From Dasyornis broadbenti (Eukaryota; Chordata; Aves; Passeriformes; Dasyornithidae): DNA of 64,000 bases. Positions within the stretch are counted from its first letter, which is position 1, and each line of letters opens with the position of its first letter. This document shows, one piece after another, positions 51,233 to 61,955 of the stretch. The position numbers were made by a program, and so were the translations under genes. The notes under the pieces were generated by a model. It had not been told where the DNA came from, made no database searches, and was given only the letters and a program-made list of their open reading frames with translations. The stretch covers positions 2,078,482-2,142,481 of the forward strand of contig VZRN01005169.1 in the NCBI GenBank assembly GCA_013397935.1, read 5' to 3'.

Positions 51233-53944
51233 GAAGTAAGTGATTTGTAAATACAAGTTAATCATATTAACACAGAAAAACAGACACCCAAGTTTTTTCC
51301 TATTTAAGCAGCCTAGACGGCATAAATCAGTCCTGGCTCTCTTTGAATTTCTGTTTTTTCCCTATGAATTAAAGACAAATCATACAGGTGGACAGAAACT
51401 AGCATTTTTAAACATTGAATTTATAGGTATATATTATCGCAAGTGTATTTATTTCAGTGTTGTTATTGGAAATATGGACTATTGGTAAAATCCTCATGAA
51501 AGCAAATAATTTACCTTCTCTTAGAAGGCTGAACTTTCAGGCTGAATTACATAGATTATGGCCAGAATACTTCTCAGTCCCTAAGGTAAGGAAGGACAGT
51601 CCCGTACCATCAGTGTTAGCTCTGAATGTGGTGTGCCTGGCTCTTCCTAAGATTCCATGTGTGATCTTATGTACATTTAGGTGAACGGCCTCAAAAAAGT
51701 CCACAAGACCCATTCATTAACACTTCAGGTCTGATAGGTTGACACAATAAGCAGTTCAGTCTACACATTATTTGACCTGGAGTTAAAGAGAAAAACATTT
51801 CTGAAAGTCAAAGTTGCTTGACTGCTGTAGGGTTCGCAGAACAAAAATAGCAAAAGATCTCCCATGTGTGCTAACTTAGCTGCCCCAAAATGCTCAAACC
51901 AGCAGAGCTAAACACAGGAATACAACTACAGTGAGGTCTGAAAGGCAAAAGGCTGGGGGCAAGGAAAAATTCTTTGCCTTCCCTGGATCTCACTGGCACT
52001 GAGGAAGACCAGTGGCATATACCGGCTGTTCCTTGCCATCAAAATCTTTGTTTAGACTCAATACACTGGGGCAGTGATACTTAAATGAGGCTTTCCAGGG
52101 AGTCATCTCCAGGATGTCCTCTGAAGGCTGCCCCAGGAGGACTGGTTTGCCTCTGAGCTGTGCAGGGAGGTGAGGGAGTCCCCAGTGTGTCTGGTAATCC
52201 AGGGGATGTATGGTGAAGCTGCATTCCATAATGGTGGGTTCCCTGGATATGATATCAAATACATGTATAATGTATTTGAAAAAAAACAAAAAACAAAACC
52301 AAACAAGGTCTGAGCTTTAGAAACAAAGAAGAGCACAGAGATTGCCTGTGAAACTGTGTCTTAGTATTTTGTATGAGCAAATACCATTGAGACCTTATTC
52401 AAGCCTGTGTGCAGATCCCTTGTTGTGTAATAAGACAGTCAGCTATTCCAGATTTTCTAGAATATTCCCCACCTGCTTACATGAAGCAGTCAGACTTATG
52501 GACACACCTTGGCTTCTAAGACAAATCCCATCCTGCTGCCCACAATCAGCTGTTACAATGATGTGCCCATTAAAATTGTTTCAAGGTGCTAATCCAGAGC
52601 AACCTTTTTCCTTTTGACAATTGTTCAGAAAGAAAAAGTACAATTGCTTGGTAACTACACAGATGTGCTGGAATCAGATATTTCCCTTTCCTATTACTGC
52701 CACACTGAAGAGTCCATTTTCTTTAGGGAAACCCCAAGAGGCAGTAATTTAGTTTTGAACTATTGCCATCACCTCTTTTAGCTGCCTAGATAACACTGAA
52801 AACGGTGATACTTTTGTTGCTTAAAATACATAAAAAAATATTTTAAAACACTGGTGCAGGAAAACCAAGAACAATTTAGAGATGACTGCAGTAACATTAA
52901 GTACTCTGAGCTTATCCAGTCTAGAATTTCCAGAGGAACACAAGTAGACACAACTGTGGTAAGAAATTTTACAAGAGTATTTGATACATATTCTGTAATC
53001 TGTTTATTGGATCTCTCATTTTGAATAAACATAATTTGTTATAAACTAATAATTTAACAGAAACAAAATATCTGTGAGTTCCTCTGTTTATTTTTTTTTT
53101 TTTTTGCTATGCCATTACATGGAGATTTCTCTTTTGACAGATAGACTGCTAATTGTGGCCTGTCATTTTGGTCTCATCCACTTTTTCAAGTAGTTTGTTG
53201 CAGGTGTGAATTTCCAGGCAAAGCAGACTCTTGTGGAAACGATGCCAATTCTTCTTAAATATGACATGCTGAGAAAATATCTCCTTTTCTTTCTTTTTCT
53301 TGAAATTATATTAATGCAGGTTTCCATCAGAAATGAGCTTGGCCTCCTGCCAGATTATCTGAGAGAGGCTCAGATCATCTGTGGCTCTGGGAAACCTCAA
53401 TGCATTGAGGTTTTCGGACTTTTGGCACCCTCTGCTTCAGCACAGTTCAGGCACATGGGCTGCTTTAGCAACAGGGAATGCAGAGTAACTCAACGTTTTG
53501 AAAGATTCTGCACTTCCCAGGAAATGCCAGAAGTCTGACAACTTAGAAAAACTCCCCAAACAACCTAAGGACTGTGAGGGATAGGTGTGAAGAAGGAAGG
53601 CAGTAAAGAATTGAGGAGGGTCAGAGATATCATCTGACCCAGACAAGACAGGATTCAGGAACTTGTCTCATCCTCAGCTGGAAAGTTCTGACTTTTCCAT
53701 ATTCTTTTATCTATGACAACACTCAGTGATACCTTTCAGCTTTTCTGGAGTCCTGGAAATACCAAAATGAACCTCAAGGTCCACAGCTCCGGGGCATCTC
53801 AGGCCCACAGAATCCCTCAGATTCTCCGAATGGTTGTGCAAGAAGGCCTGGACACCCATATTTCTACTCCATTGTTTGATTTGAGGCAAATATATACAGA
53901 TCCCACCTGTAGTTTTTAAGGATATTTCTCCTTAAAGCAATGCA

Positions 53945-54001
53945 GAAAAAAAAAAAAAAAAAAAAAAAAGGAGAAGGGAAATGGAAATGGAAAAGGGAAA
54001 A
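53945..54001. repeat. Poly(A) plus polypurine tract
   Basis: A run of 24 A (53946-53969) is followed by GGAGAAGGGAAATGG, AAATGGAAAAGGGAAAACA. Only two T interrupt about 57 purines on the plus strand. No retroelement body precedes it. Confidence 0.9.
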
Positions 54002-57000
54002 CAAACCAGGCGCCGGTGACTGATTAATTTCCTTTTGACACACTGTTTTCCTAGTGCTTTATTGGAATAGGATAACATTTGCATGAGCAAGAAATCCACC
54101 AACATGGGCTTTTAATAATCGAGCTGCTAACTTAAGTGTCATAGCAGTGTTTGGGTGATTAATGAAAGGTGTTTATAGCACCACTTATTCTGTTTCATTT
54201 CAGCAACTGTGCAAAACTCCTTACAGGGTGTATGACATGTTGCTCCCTTTATAGAGCAGCCTCCATATGTTCATTAAGGTGGAAAAAAATAAGGAAGCTA
54301 AATGCAGGTGTCAGCTGAAACCTGCAGAGGATCACTGCTTCATTGGTTTGTGCTTTCTTCTTTGATTTGCAATTAACATATTTCAGGACTTCAGACATGT
54401 TTTGCCTGTTGTCCCTGGGGTACCATCGTTCCCTTTGTGTGGTTTGATTTCTTTCTTCCTTTCTATTTTTGCTTTTTAAGTATTACATTTTCACTGACAC
54501 AAAGGAAGATATCTGAGGGCAGAAAATATTCTGCTGCATCCAAACACCATGGGATGGCAGATTAGGATATTTGCTTCTTCTCTACTTTTTTAAAAGTCAC
54601 ACAATTGTCTTAATGCTGAGGACCTTGAAATCTCTTGGGAAGACCATCTTAAAGAAAGAATCAAAACAATTCAGGCTTCTCATCACAACTCCAAATTGAA
54701 AAATAAGCACACACCATGTTCACTCCCCTGACAGACAGACTTTCTGGAGCCTGTATTTAATGAAGAAAGGCAGCAAGTTTTTATATTTGTATGGTAAGTA
54801 ATGAGGCGCATTACATGAGACTGAACTACTGCAGCCATCCCAAGAGAATCCAGTATGGCAAAGTTTCAGAAAATCTCTGACTGCACCTCCTGCCTCTTGC
54901 CTCCTGCCTTCTGTTGCCTCCTCCTCTCTCGGTCACCTCCGCTGTGTTACAACAAAGGAGTGAGCAACATTAATTTGGTGGGGCTTCTGCCCTGAGTTGC
55001 AAGGTTAAGAACCAGAGAAAAGCAATTTGAAAACCATCTTCTGTGGAGGACTCCAACTTCATTTCCTTGTGAGAGTGGGTGGTGAGAAAATCTGATGTCT
55101 GTATAGAGCTACCATAGGTCATTCTTTCTGTCCTCAAGCAGGCCAGAAATCCAGATGAGAAACTCCTTTTGCATATTGGCAACTCTTGTGGTGGTATTTG
55201 AAAGGAGGTGGTTGTCATGCTTAGCATTTGCATGTTCAGAAGCTAGTGCTCCTACTCAGAGGGGGAAAGTTAGTCATCCAAAATCCCGGGCAGAGGGGGG
55301 AAGCTAGTTTCGTTTACAGGAACCAGTGTGCAAACCAAAAAAACCATGGAAACAGAGAGATATGGATGGGTGCCATGGGTGAGTGAAGACATTTCTTCAG
55401 GATTCAGTGTTATCTCACAGATTTGCTACATCCTATACTGTTTATGCCAGCAGAAATGTCAGTACAGTAAAAGGATGCATCATCCATTTCTTGGACATGA
55501 TAATATCAGCAGGGCTCATTTCTGTGTGCTTCACATGGCTTCCTTTTGAAGGTGCCTGCCTCAGATTTTTAATATCAGCTTCATCTATAAATATGGGACT
55601 GCATTACACACTCTCTTGTGTGTGTACATGTCCTTTAATTCTTTTACCATTCAGCTGATTTAATTGCTGTGACCAAGGAAGGACATCATAAAAATTGTCT
55701 TCCTGATTTCACTCTCAGGACATTTCTTTATCCAGTATAATCAGAGATATTCCTTAAATTATTAAATAAATTGAAACTCTTTGGAGAAAGTATGAGCTAC
55801 CCCCTCCTGAAACACTGTAGTTTTTTTCTATCTCCTAACTGTAAGCTGATTTAAGTGCTGAAGCTTCTAAGGTGCAAAATATGCCTTGACCATTATCTGT
55901 ACTTGTCAAGGAGGTGAGTAGGAGAAAGCATTTAAACTGAGGAAAACTTTTAAACTTTTTGTTTAAATACAGAAACTCGTTGTGTTTTAGGTTGCATACA
56001 AATTGAACAAGGCATGGATGAGCTACAGATGTTAGAATTCAGTATTCTTAGGTCAAACCTAGTTTGTGTTTATACAGGGCAGCATTTTGCAGAAGGTTCA
56101 TACTGTAAAAAAACTGCTGTGGCTGCCATGAGATGGATATATAAGTGTGAGGATACTCATTATTCTAGCTGTTTTTTTATACCTGATATATAAGATCTTC
56201 CTCAATAAAATTATTAGGTTGCTTATTATAGTTTCGGTAAGAGATCTGCATGTTAAAGAGCTGAGATTGCATTGGACTGGTGTATCTGTGCAGAGTTGCT
56301 TGTTGACAAAAGGGCCTAGGCACTAATTTTGGGAATTTTTCTTCATCCAGAGAGTGTCCAGCCTATGAAACACAAGATATTTGAGCCTGTCTATTCTCCT
56401 CTTCTCAGCTTATCAACAACAAGCTTTGGAAACGACAGATGAACATATGAGAAGAAAATGTTAAAGGATGAACTCAGCTCATTTTTCTCTCAGGGATCTT
56501 TCAAACCCGGAACTTTGAGGATAGCCTGATGGAAATTTATATATTCTTTACTGTATCTTTAAAGAGTTGCTGTCCCTCTAATTGTTGTTTATGCTTATTG
56601 TCAAGCAACATCCCATCTGAAAACAGCTGACTGATTCTGCACTCAAATCTTTCCATTTTCTTCTTGTTCGGTTTGGTAAAGAAAGTGGGAATGGAAATGG
56701 AGATAAAAACCCCTCAAATTTGTTTTCAGGCTATCTTTCTTTTGGGGCAGAAATTGGTCAATGATAGCTGTTGTTACACCAGCTCAAAAATACAGAACAT
56801 CTCTTTACATAACAACTTCTTAAACAGATTTCAGAAATACTATTTACAGGGAATAGTGTAAGCCTGGCTGCTCTCAGTCGTCTGTATTATGCTTTTCCTC
56901 TTTTAAACATACAGTGGCCACAGTAATTTATGGAGCAAACCCTGAAAAATTCTAAATCAGGATTAGTGTCTATTAACTCTATTAAGTTCTATTTGGCAGT

Positions 57001-57235
57001 CAACCAAAGTGTCAACTGAGCTCACATTCCTCTTTATCCGGTAACTAATGCTGGAGAAGGCACATGTACAATATCAAGTGGAAAAAGGTGTCCGGGGTAA
57101 TGCAGGAACTATCAGGCCAAATTCTCTGCTGGCATAACTCACAGTATTTCCAAGCCAGATCTTTCAGAATAGCCCGTCTGTCTCAAATTAATTTTTCGCA
57201 TTCACTTTTTAATAAGCAACTTTCCAAGCAATAAG

Positions 57236-57292
57236 GGGTTTTTAGCTGCATGACTCCTATTAAAGTCAATAGGAGTCATGTGGCTAAAACCC
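57236..57292. repeat. Near-perfect inverted repeat (hairpin)
   Basis: The arms AGCTGCATGACTCCTATT (57244-57261) and AATAGGAGTCATGTGGCT (57268-57285) are separated by the loop AAAGTC. The stem extends outward through TTTT/AAAA and GGG/CCC with one bulged T. The two arm mismatches become G-U pairs if the plus strand is transcribed, giving an uninterrupted stem of about 22 pairs plus extension. It could be a remnant of an old palindromic repeat or a structured RNA. Confidence 0.75.
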
Positions 57293-58039
57293 TATGTGAT
57301 GCTTGAATTTATTGGAAATTGGCATCTGCTGTTGAGAGCACTTCTATTGTTTGGTCTTCCTGCCCAATCATCACTTTCTGCCTGGCCATGTAGCCCCTTG
57401 TGCTCCTCCTTGCTGGAATCTCCATGCCTAACCTTTCTATCCCTTCCCCAATATCCTTTCACACTAAAAATAAAAGAGCCTCCTCAGTAGAATCATTATT
57501 GCCTCATGCCCTTTTGTTTGGATTTTCTGTGCGCGGCCTTTTTGTTCAGGCTCAGCTGTTGCTGAACTTTGCTGTTGGCTGCAGAGAATCGTTGCATTGT
57601 TTGTGCCATCACTTGCGTTTGCACAATACTGCAGGATCTGCGCAGATGAAAGGTGCTCTGCACACAAAACCCTGGCTCTTTACAATTTCATTCTGTAGTG
57701 ATAGAGGTTAAAATGCCATCAAGTGGGTCTGATGTCATTGCTTTACTAAAAAAATTAGCTTCTGGCAGGTGTTATCAATTATTATCTGGGAATTTCTTGC
57801 CTTCCCAAAATGATGTTATTCAACTGGAAATATGTTCTGCTGCAATTTCTCTGAGAAGTTTAAATCAGCATGACTAAGGGCTGCAAAACCAACCTTGGAG
57901 CATTGTTTCAGGATTTACTCACCAATAACTGAAACCAGCGTATATTTTGTTAAAAATACCAAAACAACTTTTTCCTTGGTTCCCTATACATTTTATATGA
58001 ACATGCATTTGGACAGTTTTCTAATTTGTATATTTATCA

Positions 58040-58130
58040 TGGAATCATAGAATGATTTGGGTTGGAAGGGACTCTAGAGTTCATACAGTTCAAATCCACC
58101 TGCCATCGACAGGGACACCTTCTTCTAGAC
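58040..58130 (-). mobile_element. CR1 LINE 3' fragment
   Basis: The plus strand reads CATGGAATCATAGAATGATT, then TGGGTTGGAAGGGACTC, up to the ACAGGGACACCTTCTTCTAG block. It is short and followed almost at once by a CR1 terminus in the opposite orientation. Confidence 0.92.
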
Positions 58131-58140
58131 CCAAACTTGA

Positions 58141-58175
58141 ACCATTCTGTGATTCTGTTCTTCTGTGATTCAGTG
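58141..58175 (+). mobile_element. CR1 terminal fragment, opposite orientation
   Basis: ACCATTCTGTGATTCTGTTC followed by TTCTGTGATTCAGTGA is the sense-strand CR1 terminus with an extra repeat unit. Only the last 35 bases are present, and it faces away from the neighbouring minus-strand copy. Confidence 0.7.
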
Positions 58176-61144
58176 ATGAAGATTTCTTCTTCTCCAAAAG
58201 TGGCTGTGAACATCTGAGTTTCAAAAAAACTTGTATGTAATGACAATGTACTAGAATTTACACACAGCTTTAAGACCACTGTATAGGAAAATTGCTAATG
58301 ATTAAGTCTGAGTATTGCACAGCTGTATAATAAAGGGCAGAGGCTTTCCAGTACTCTAAAAATAAAGCTTAATTCAGATTCCTTCAGGATTTTTTTTTCT
58401 TTTAAATAATCTTAGGATTGAAAATCAAATCTATCAGGCAGCACTAGCCAAGCAACTTGCCAGACAGCATGGCTAAAGTAAAATGAAGATTACCTTCAAG
58501 GAAGATCTTGAAGAGCAACAGAGCACTGAATGAATACAGAACTCTTTCTGGGACAGTTATTGTTGAAAACCTCATTAAGTCCTCATATTTTAACATGGAT
58601 GCACTACACAAGAAAATCCACAGTGTTTCCCTGTAAGAAAATGTTAGGTTTATGCAAGTTACCATAGACTGAAAAATCTTATTAACAAATTTTTTTTTTA
58701 TTCATTGAGTAGCTTTAATGCTTATCTAGGGATGCCAGATCTTTAGAAGCTTATTTGTCTATCAGAGGTGCAGCATTTTTGGTGCAAATGCCTCTTTGCC
58801 CTCTTTATTTGGGTGTGTGCTGGGATAAAAGGAGTCCTTTTCTCTTATACTTCTTTCCTCCCCAATCTTGTTCCTCTTACAACCAGAATAATGTGAGTTA
58901 GTGGCAAGTGCTGTTACCATCTTTCAGAGTTTACCCTGAAAAAATAGATTCGTGTTCTTACTACATATTCTTGGTAAGGCTGCTGCTGGTCAAGCTAAAT
59001 TGCAAGTGTGTTTCCATTTGACAGGGTTCAGAACGAACTTTGCTCATTTTCCACAGGATTTTCTGTGGAACAGTTGCTGTAGCCATGTTTATCAAAATAG
59101 GTTTTTTTCAGATTTCCCACTTTTTTAAAGTCCAGTGTTTGGCCTGAGAAGTACTTTGTTAATAAACAAAAGATGCCAGAAACTGTCAGAGGTAAAATGT
59201 GTCAGATGAGCACATGCAACAAAAGTGCTAATAGTAATATTAACATTTTGGAAAGGGAGAGTGGATCAGAGATTTATTTTTGAAGAAAAATTAAGAATCT
59301 TTTCATTAAAAAAATAGTCAATCTGGCGTAAATCTGACCTGTGCTAAATTTGAACTGCCCTGGAGAAAGCAAAAATCTGTGCCACACTGTGGAACATCCA
59401 AACTAAACAATCCCCCAGATAAAAGATTTAGCACAAAGTTAGTTTTAAACTAAAGAAGACCAGCACTTTAATCTTTTCGCTTGATTTCCCTTTCAAACAC
59501 TGTCATCCATTTAGTTCCCTGCTGTCCTCATGAAGAATTTCCTTACGATGAAATCAGGGTTCGGAGATTTATTATGCAACGAGCAGAGCAGGTTCAAGCT
59601 GATAAAGGCTTCCTGGGTGAGTGAAGGATGCTTAATGCCAGGAAAGATACTCTTTTAATGTGAGGTTCTTGACCATTTATTACATAAAAATGTTAATCTG
59701 ATAGTGTTTTTAATCTGCTTGTTATCAGCAGTGGCTGCTCGGTGTTAAAGACAAGATAAAAGGCAGAGCTGAAGAAGCAGATTTGGGGCGCACTCACTCA
59801 GTTAACATGCCGGATGCAACACACCTGCTTCCCATTTATCTGCTCTTCCAGAGTGAGGAGGAGAGGGATTATGGCTGCGATAAGGCACAGCTTGGTGGGC
59901 TGATTGGGCAGCAGAGTGCGCGCGCTGAAAGGACACCGCGCCAGAGATAAGCCGCGATAAAGGTTGGGACAGTCATTTCCCAGGAAGCTCTGCGGAGCGG
60001 AAGATTTGCTTTACATGCCATTTTGAGGGGTTCTCCAGATGCAGAATACTTAATCTCTTCTTGTCCATCCACATCCCCCTCCCGCCCCACAACCTGCTGT
60101 GTGACCTGCAGAATTCATGAAGCCAAACTTCCTGCAGGCTTTGTGTCCACGTTGTGCCCTGGGCTTGTTCCAGCTCGTGTATGGGCTGGTCCTCCCCGTG
60201 AAATCTTGGCAGGCAAGAGACATTGTGATTAGTCCTGCCTTTTGTGTGTGCAAAACCAATTGCTGGTGTAAAACACAGAGTGGCTGTCAAACTGGGCTGA
60301 AGTCTCTCATGGACTCAGGAGTTATTGGTGGCCTGGAGGAGACAAGCACTGTTATTTTATAAGCCTTGTATTCTTAGAAGACCAAGATAAAGGTTATCTC
60401 TGAATGCAAGACAAATATACAAACTTTTTCTTGCGGGATTTTGCTCAGTAGTAAAGTTTTCAGATTTGAGTTGACACAAATATCTGCAATCAGTCAAGTA
60501 GCTGGATAGCAAACAGCTTGCCCATTTCAGAAAATACAGGGGATTAAAATCATTAACCCTAGGAAGAAACCATGGCCAGTCCAAGCTTTTCTTGCCTAAG
60601 GAGACATGAACTCATTTCCTGCGCTGGATCCCCCATATGTCCCACAATCTAGTAGACTATCATAGCAACCAGCCACATTTTTTCTTTGGGATGATCTTTT
60701 TACCCAGAAGAGATATTTACAGTTATCATTTCTGTTGCAATCAATAAAAAAGGCTTCTCTTGCAATGCAAGCTTACACAGCTGAGAAACTTCCAGCAATG
60801 TCGTGGGCTGACAGTAAGTTCACACAGCATTTGGTCTGAATGGTACAGCCTGTGCAGGCACAAGCACACTGGCTTTGTTGTGACTTCAGGATGAGCACAA
60901 ACTGGGTGCATCTAAGAACAAGCTACACATTAAGCAAATAAAGTGTTTGAAAAGACTTTGAAGTGAACAGGCTGAAGTCTGCACATACTTTGGTGTAGTG
61001 TGGGTGTGAACTGGTCAGTCACAGACAAATGGGGAGGGCTGAGTGGGTGCTATGCAGGTGCTGCCCAGCATCTACTACTCAGTGGAACCTGTGGATTACC
61101 AGAAATCCTCAATCACACTTTGAAGTCAAGTAGGATTTCTCTGT
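58176..61144. other. Non-coding stretch with a CpG-richer block
   Basis: No gene supported. It is mostly AT-rich, except for about 59760-60260, which is GC- and CpG-richer and carries a GATA motif cluster. Overlapping open frames there, on both strands, have no recognisable protein. Confidence 0.45.
59601..59960. promoter_or_regulatory. Putative enhancer: cluster of GATA motifs
   Basis: GATAA or its complement TTATC occurs seven times in 360 bases: plus-strand GATAA at 59601, 59755, 59879, 59946 and 59956; minus-strand sites within TTATCA (59722-59727) and TTATCT (59836-59841). An E-box CACCTG (59822-59827) lies eight bases from the last of these. The second half is unusually CpG-rich for this window (GCGCGCGC at about 59918 and ACACCGCGCC). 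Chance expectation for a five-base motif on both strands is about one per 500 bases. This suggests a GATA-factor-bound element, but tissue and target are unknown. Confidence 0.35.
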
Positions 61145-61252
61145 CTTTGAGCAATCTTGTCTAGTGGAAGTTGTCCCTGCCCATAGCAGGTGAGTTGGAA
61201 GCAGATGATATTTGAGATCCCTTCCAAGCCAAACCATTCTATGATTCTGTCC
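61145..61252 (+). mobile_element. CR1 LINE 3' fragment, plus strand
   Basis: GTCTAGTGGAAGTTGTCCCT, GCCCATAGCAGGTGAGTTGG and GATCCCTTCCAAGCCAAACC, ending CATTCTATGATTCTGTCC. A well-preserved sense-strand tail of about 105 bases. Confidence 0.95.
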
Positions 61253-61804
61253 ATATATGCTAAATCCAAGGGAGACACATATTTGCAGTCCTACATCATA
61301 GGCATATACGTTTATGAGGGAAACCATGGTTAGAGTGAACAAAACTCCCAAAGGCAGAACAAAACAAATGAAACATCAAGAGTGTGTTGCTTACTCAGAT
61401 GTTTGCTGATCCACTTAACTGCATTTAAAAAATGAATGTCTGTTGGGGAGGGGTGTAATTAATATCCAGAACATCCAAAGTTCTACATTTCCCCCAAAAG
61501 CATTAGCAATATTAGCAGAAAAGTTCTGCTAAGTGGGCAATACCTTGGTGTAAAGACTGTTTAAATTAGGTATTTCTCTTGAATTCAGATCTGGAAGCTC
61601 CTTTCTCAAGCACCAGATAGAGACACTTCCATTGAGGCTGCTTTTAGGTTGAGAACTTCAATCTTTTCACCACACCAGCTGAGGAAGCATGTGTCTAGAC
61701 TGGGGTGTGGTCACTGCTAAACTGAGTTCTAGTTAATCTGAAGAACTAAAGCTCTGTCATATTAATTTAATCTTGGAAAAAAACCCCAAAATAATCTATC
61801 TAGT
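61253..61804. other. Non-coding spacer between two CR1 copies
   Basis: I see no exon, named repeat or motif cluster in this AT-rich stretch. Confidence 0.5.
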
Positions 61805-61955
61805 GGTCACAGCACGAAGCCTGCCAGAGTGCAGAGTGTTTTGACAATGCTCTCAGGCATGTGGTGGGATTTTAGGGTTTGTCCTGTGCAGGGCCAGGAG
61901 CTGTACTGATGATCTTTGTGGGTCCCTCCCAAATCAGGATATTCCATGTTTCTGT
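61805..61955 (+). mobile_element. CR1 LINE 3' fragment, plus strand (second subfamily)
   Basis: CAATGCTCTCAGGCATGTGG, GTCCTGTGCAGGGCCAGGAG and TGATGATCTTTGTGGGTCCC, ending CAGGATATTCCATGTTTCTG. The CTCTCAGGCA...GTGCAGGGCCAGGAG signature marks a subfamily different from the copy 550 bases upstream. Confidence 0.9.

Larger units (their letters stand above)
51233..58039. other. Non-coding stretch
   Basis: No gene supported. Contents: one weak exon candidate (51525-51585), T- and A-rich tracts (52276-52305, 53091-53105, 53945-54001), a pyrimidine-rich CCTCCTGCCT cluster at about 54885-54935, and a hairpin at 57236-57292. Open frames of 103-110 codons (57400, 53206) lack any recognisable protein. 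Confidence 0.45.

Noticed and set aside
53206..53538. 110-codon open frame
   Set aside because: No known protein features. The hydrophobic segment comes from a CTTTTCTTTCTTTTT tract.
58080..58095. tRNA B-box-like GTTCAAATCC
   Set aside because: It lies inside a CR1 fragment, with no A box or cloverleaf around it.
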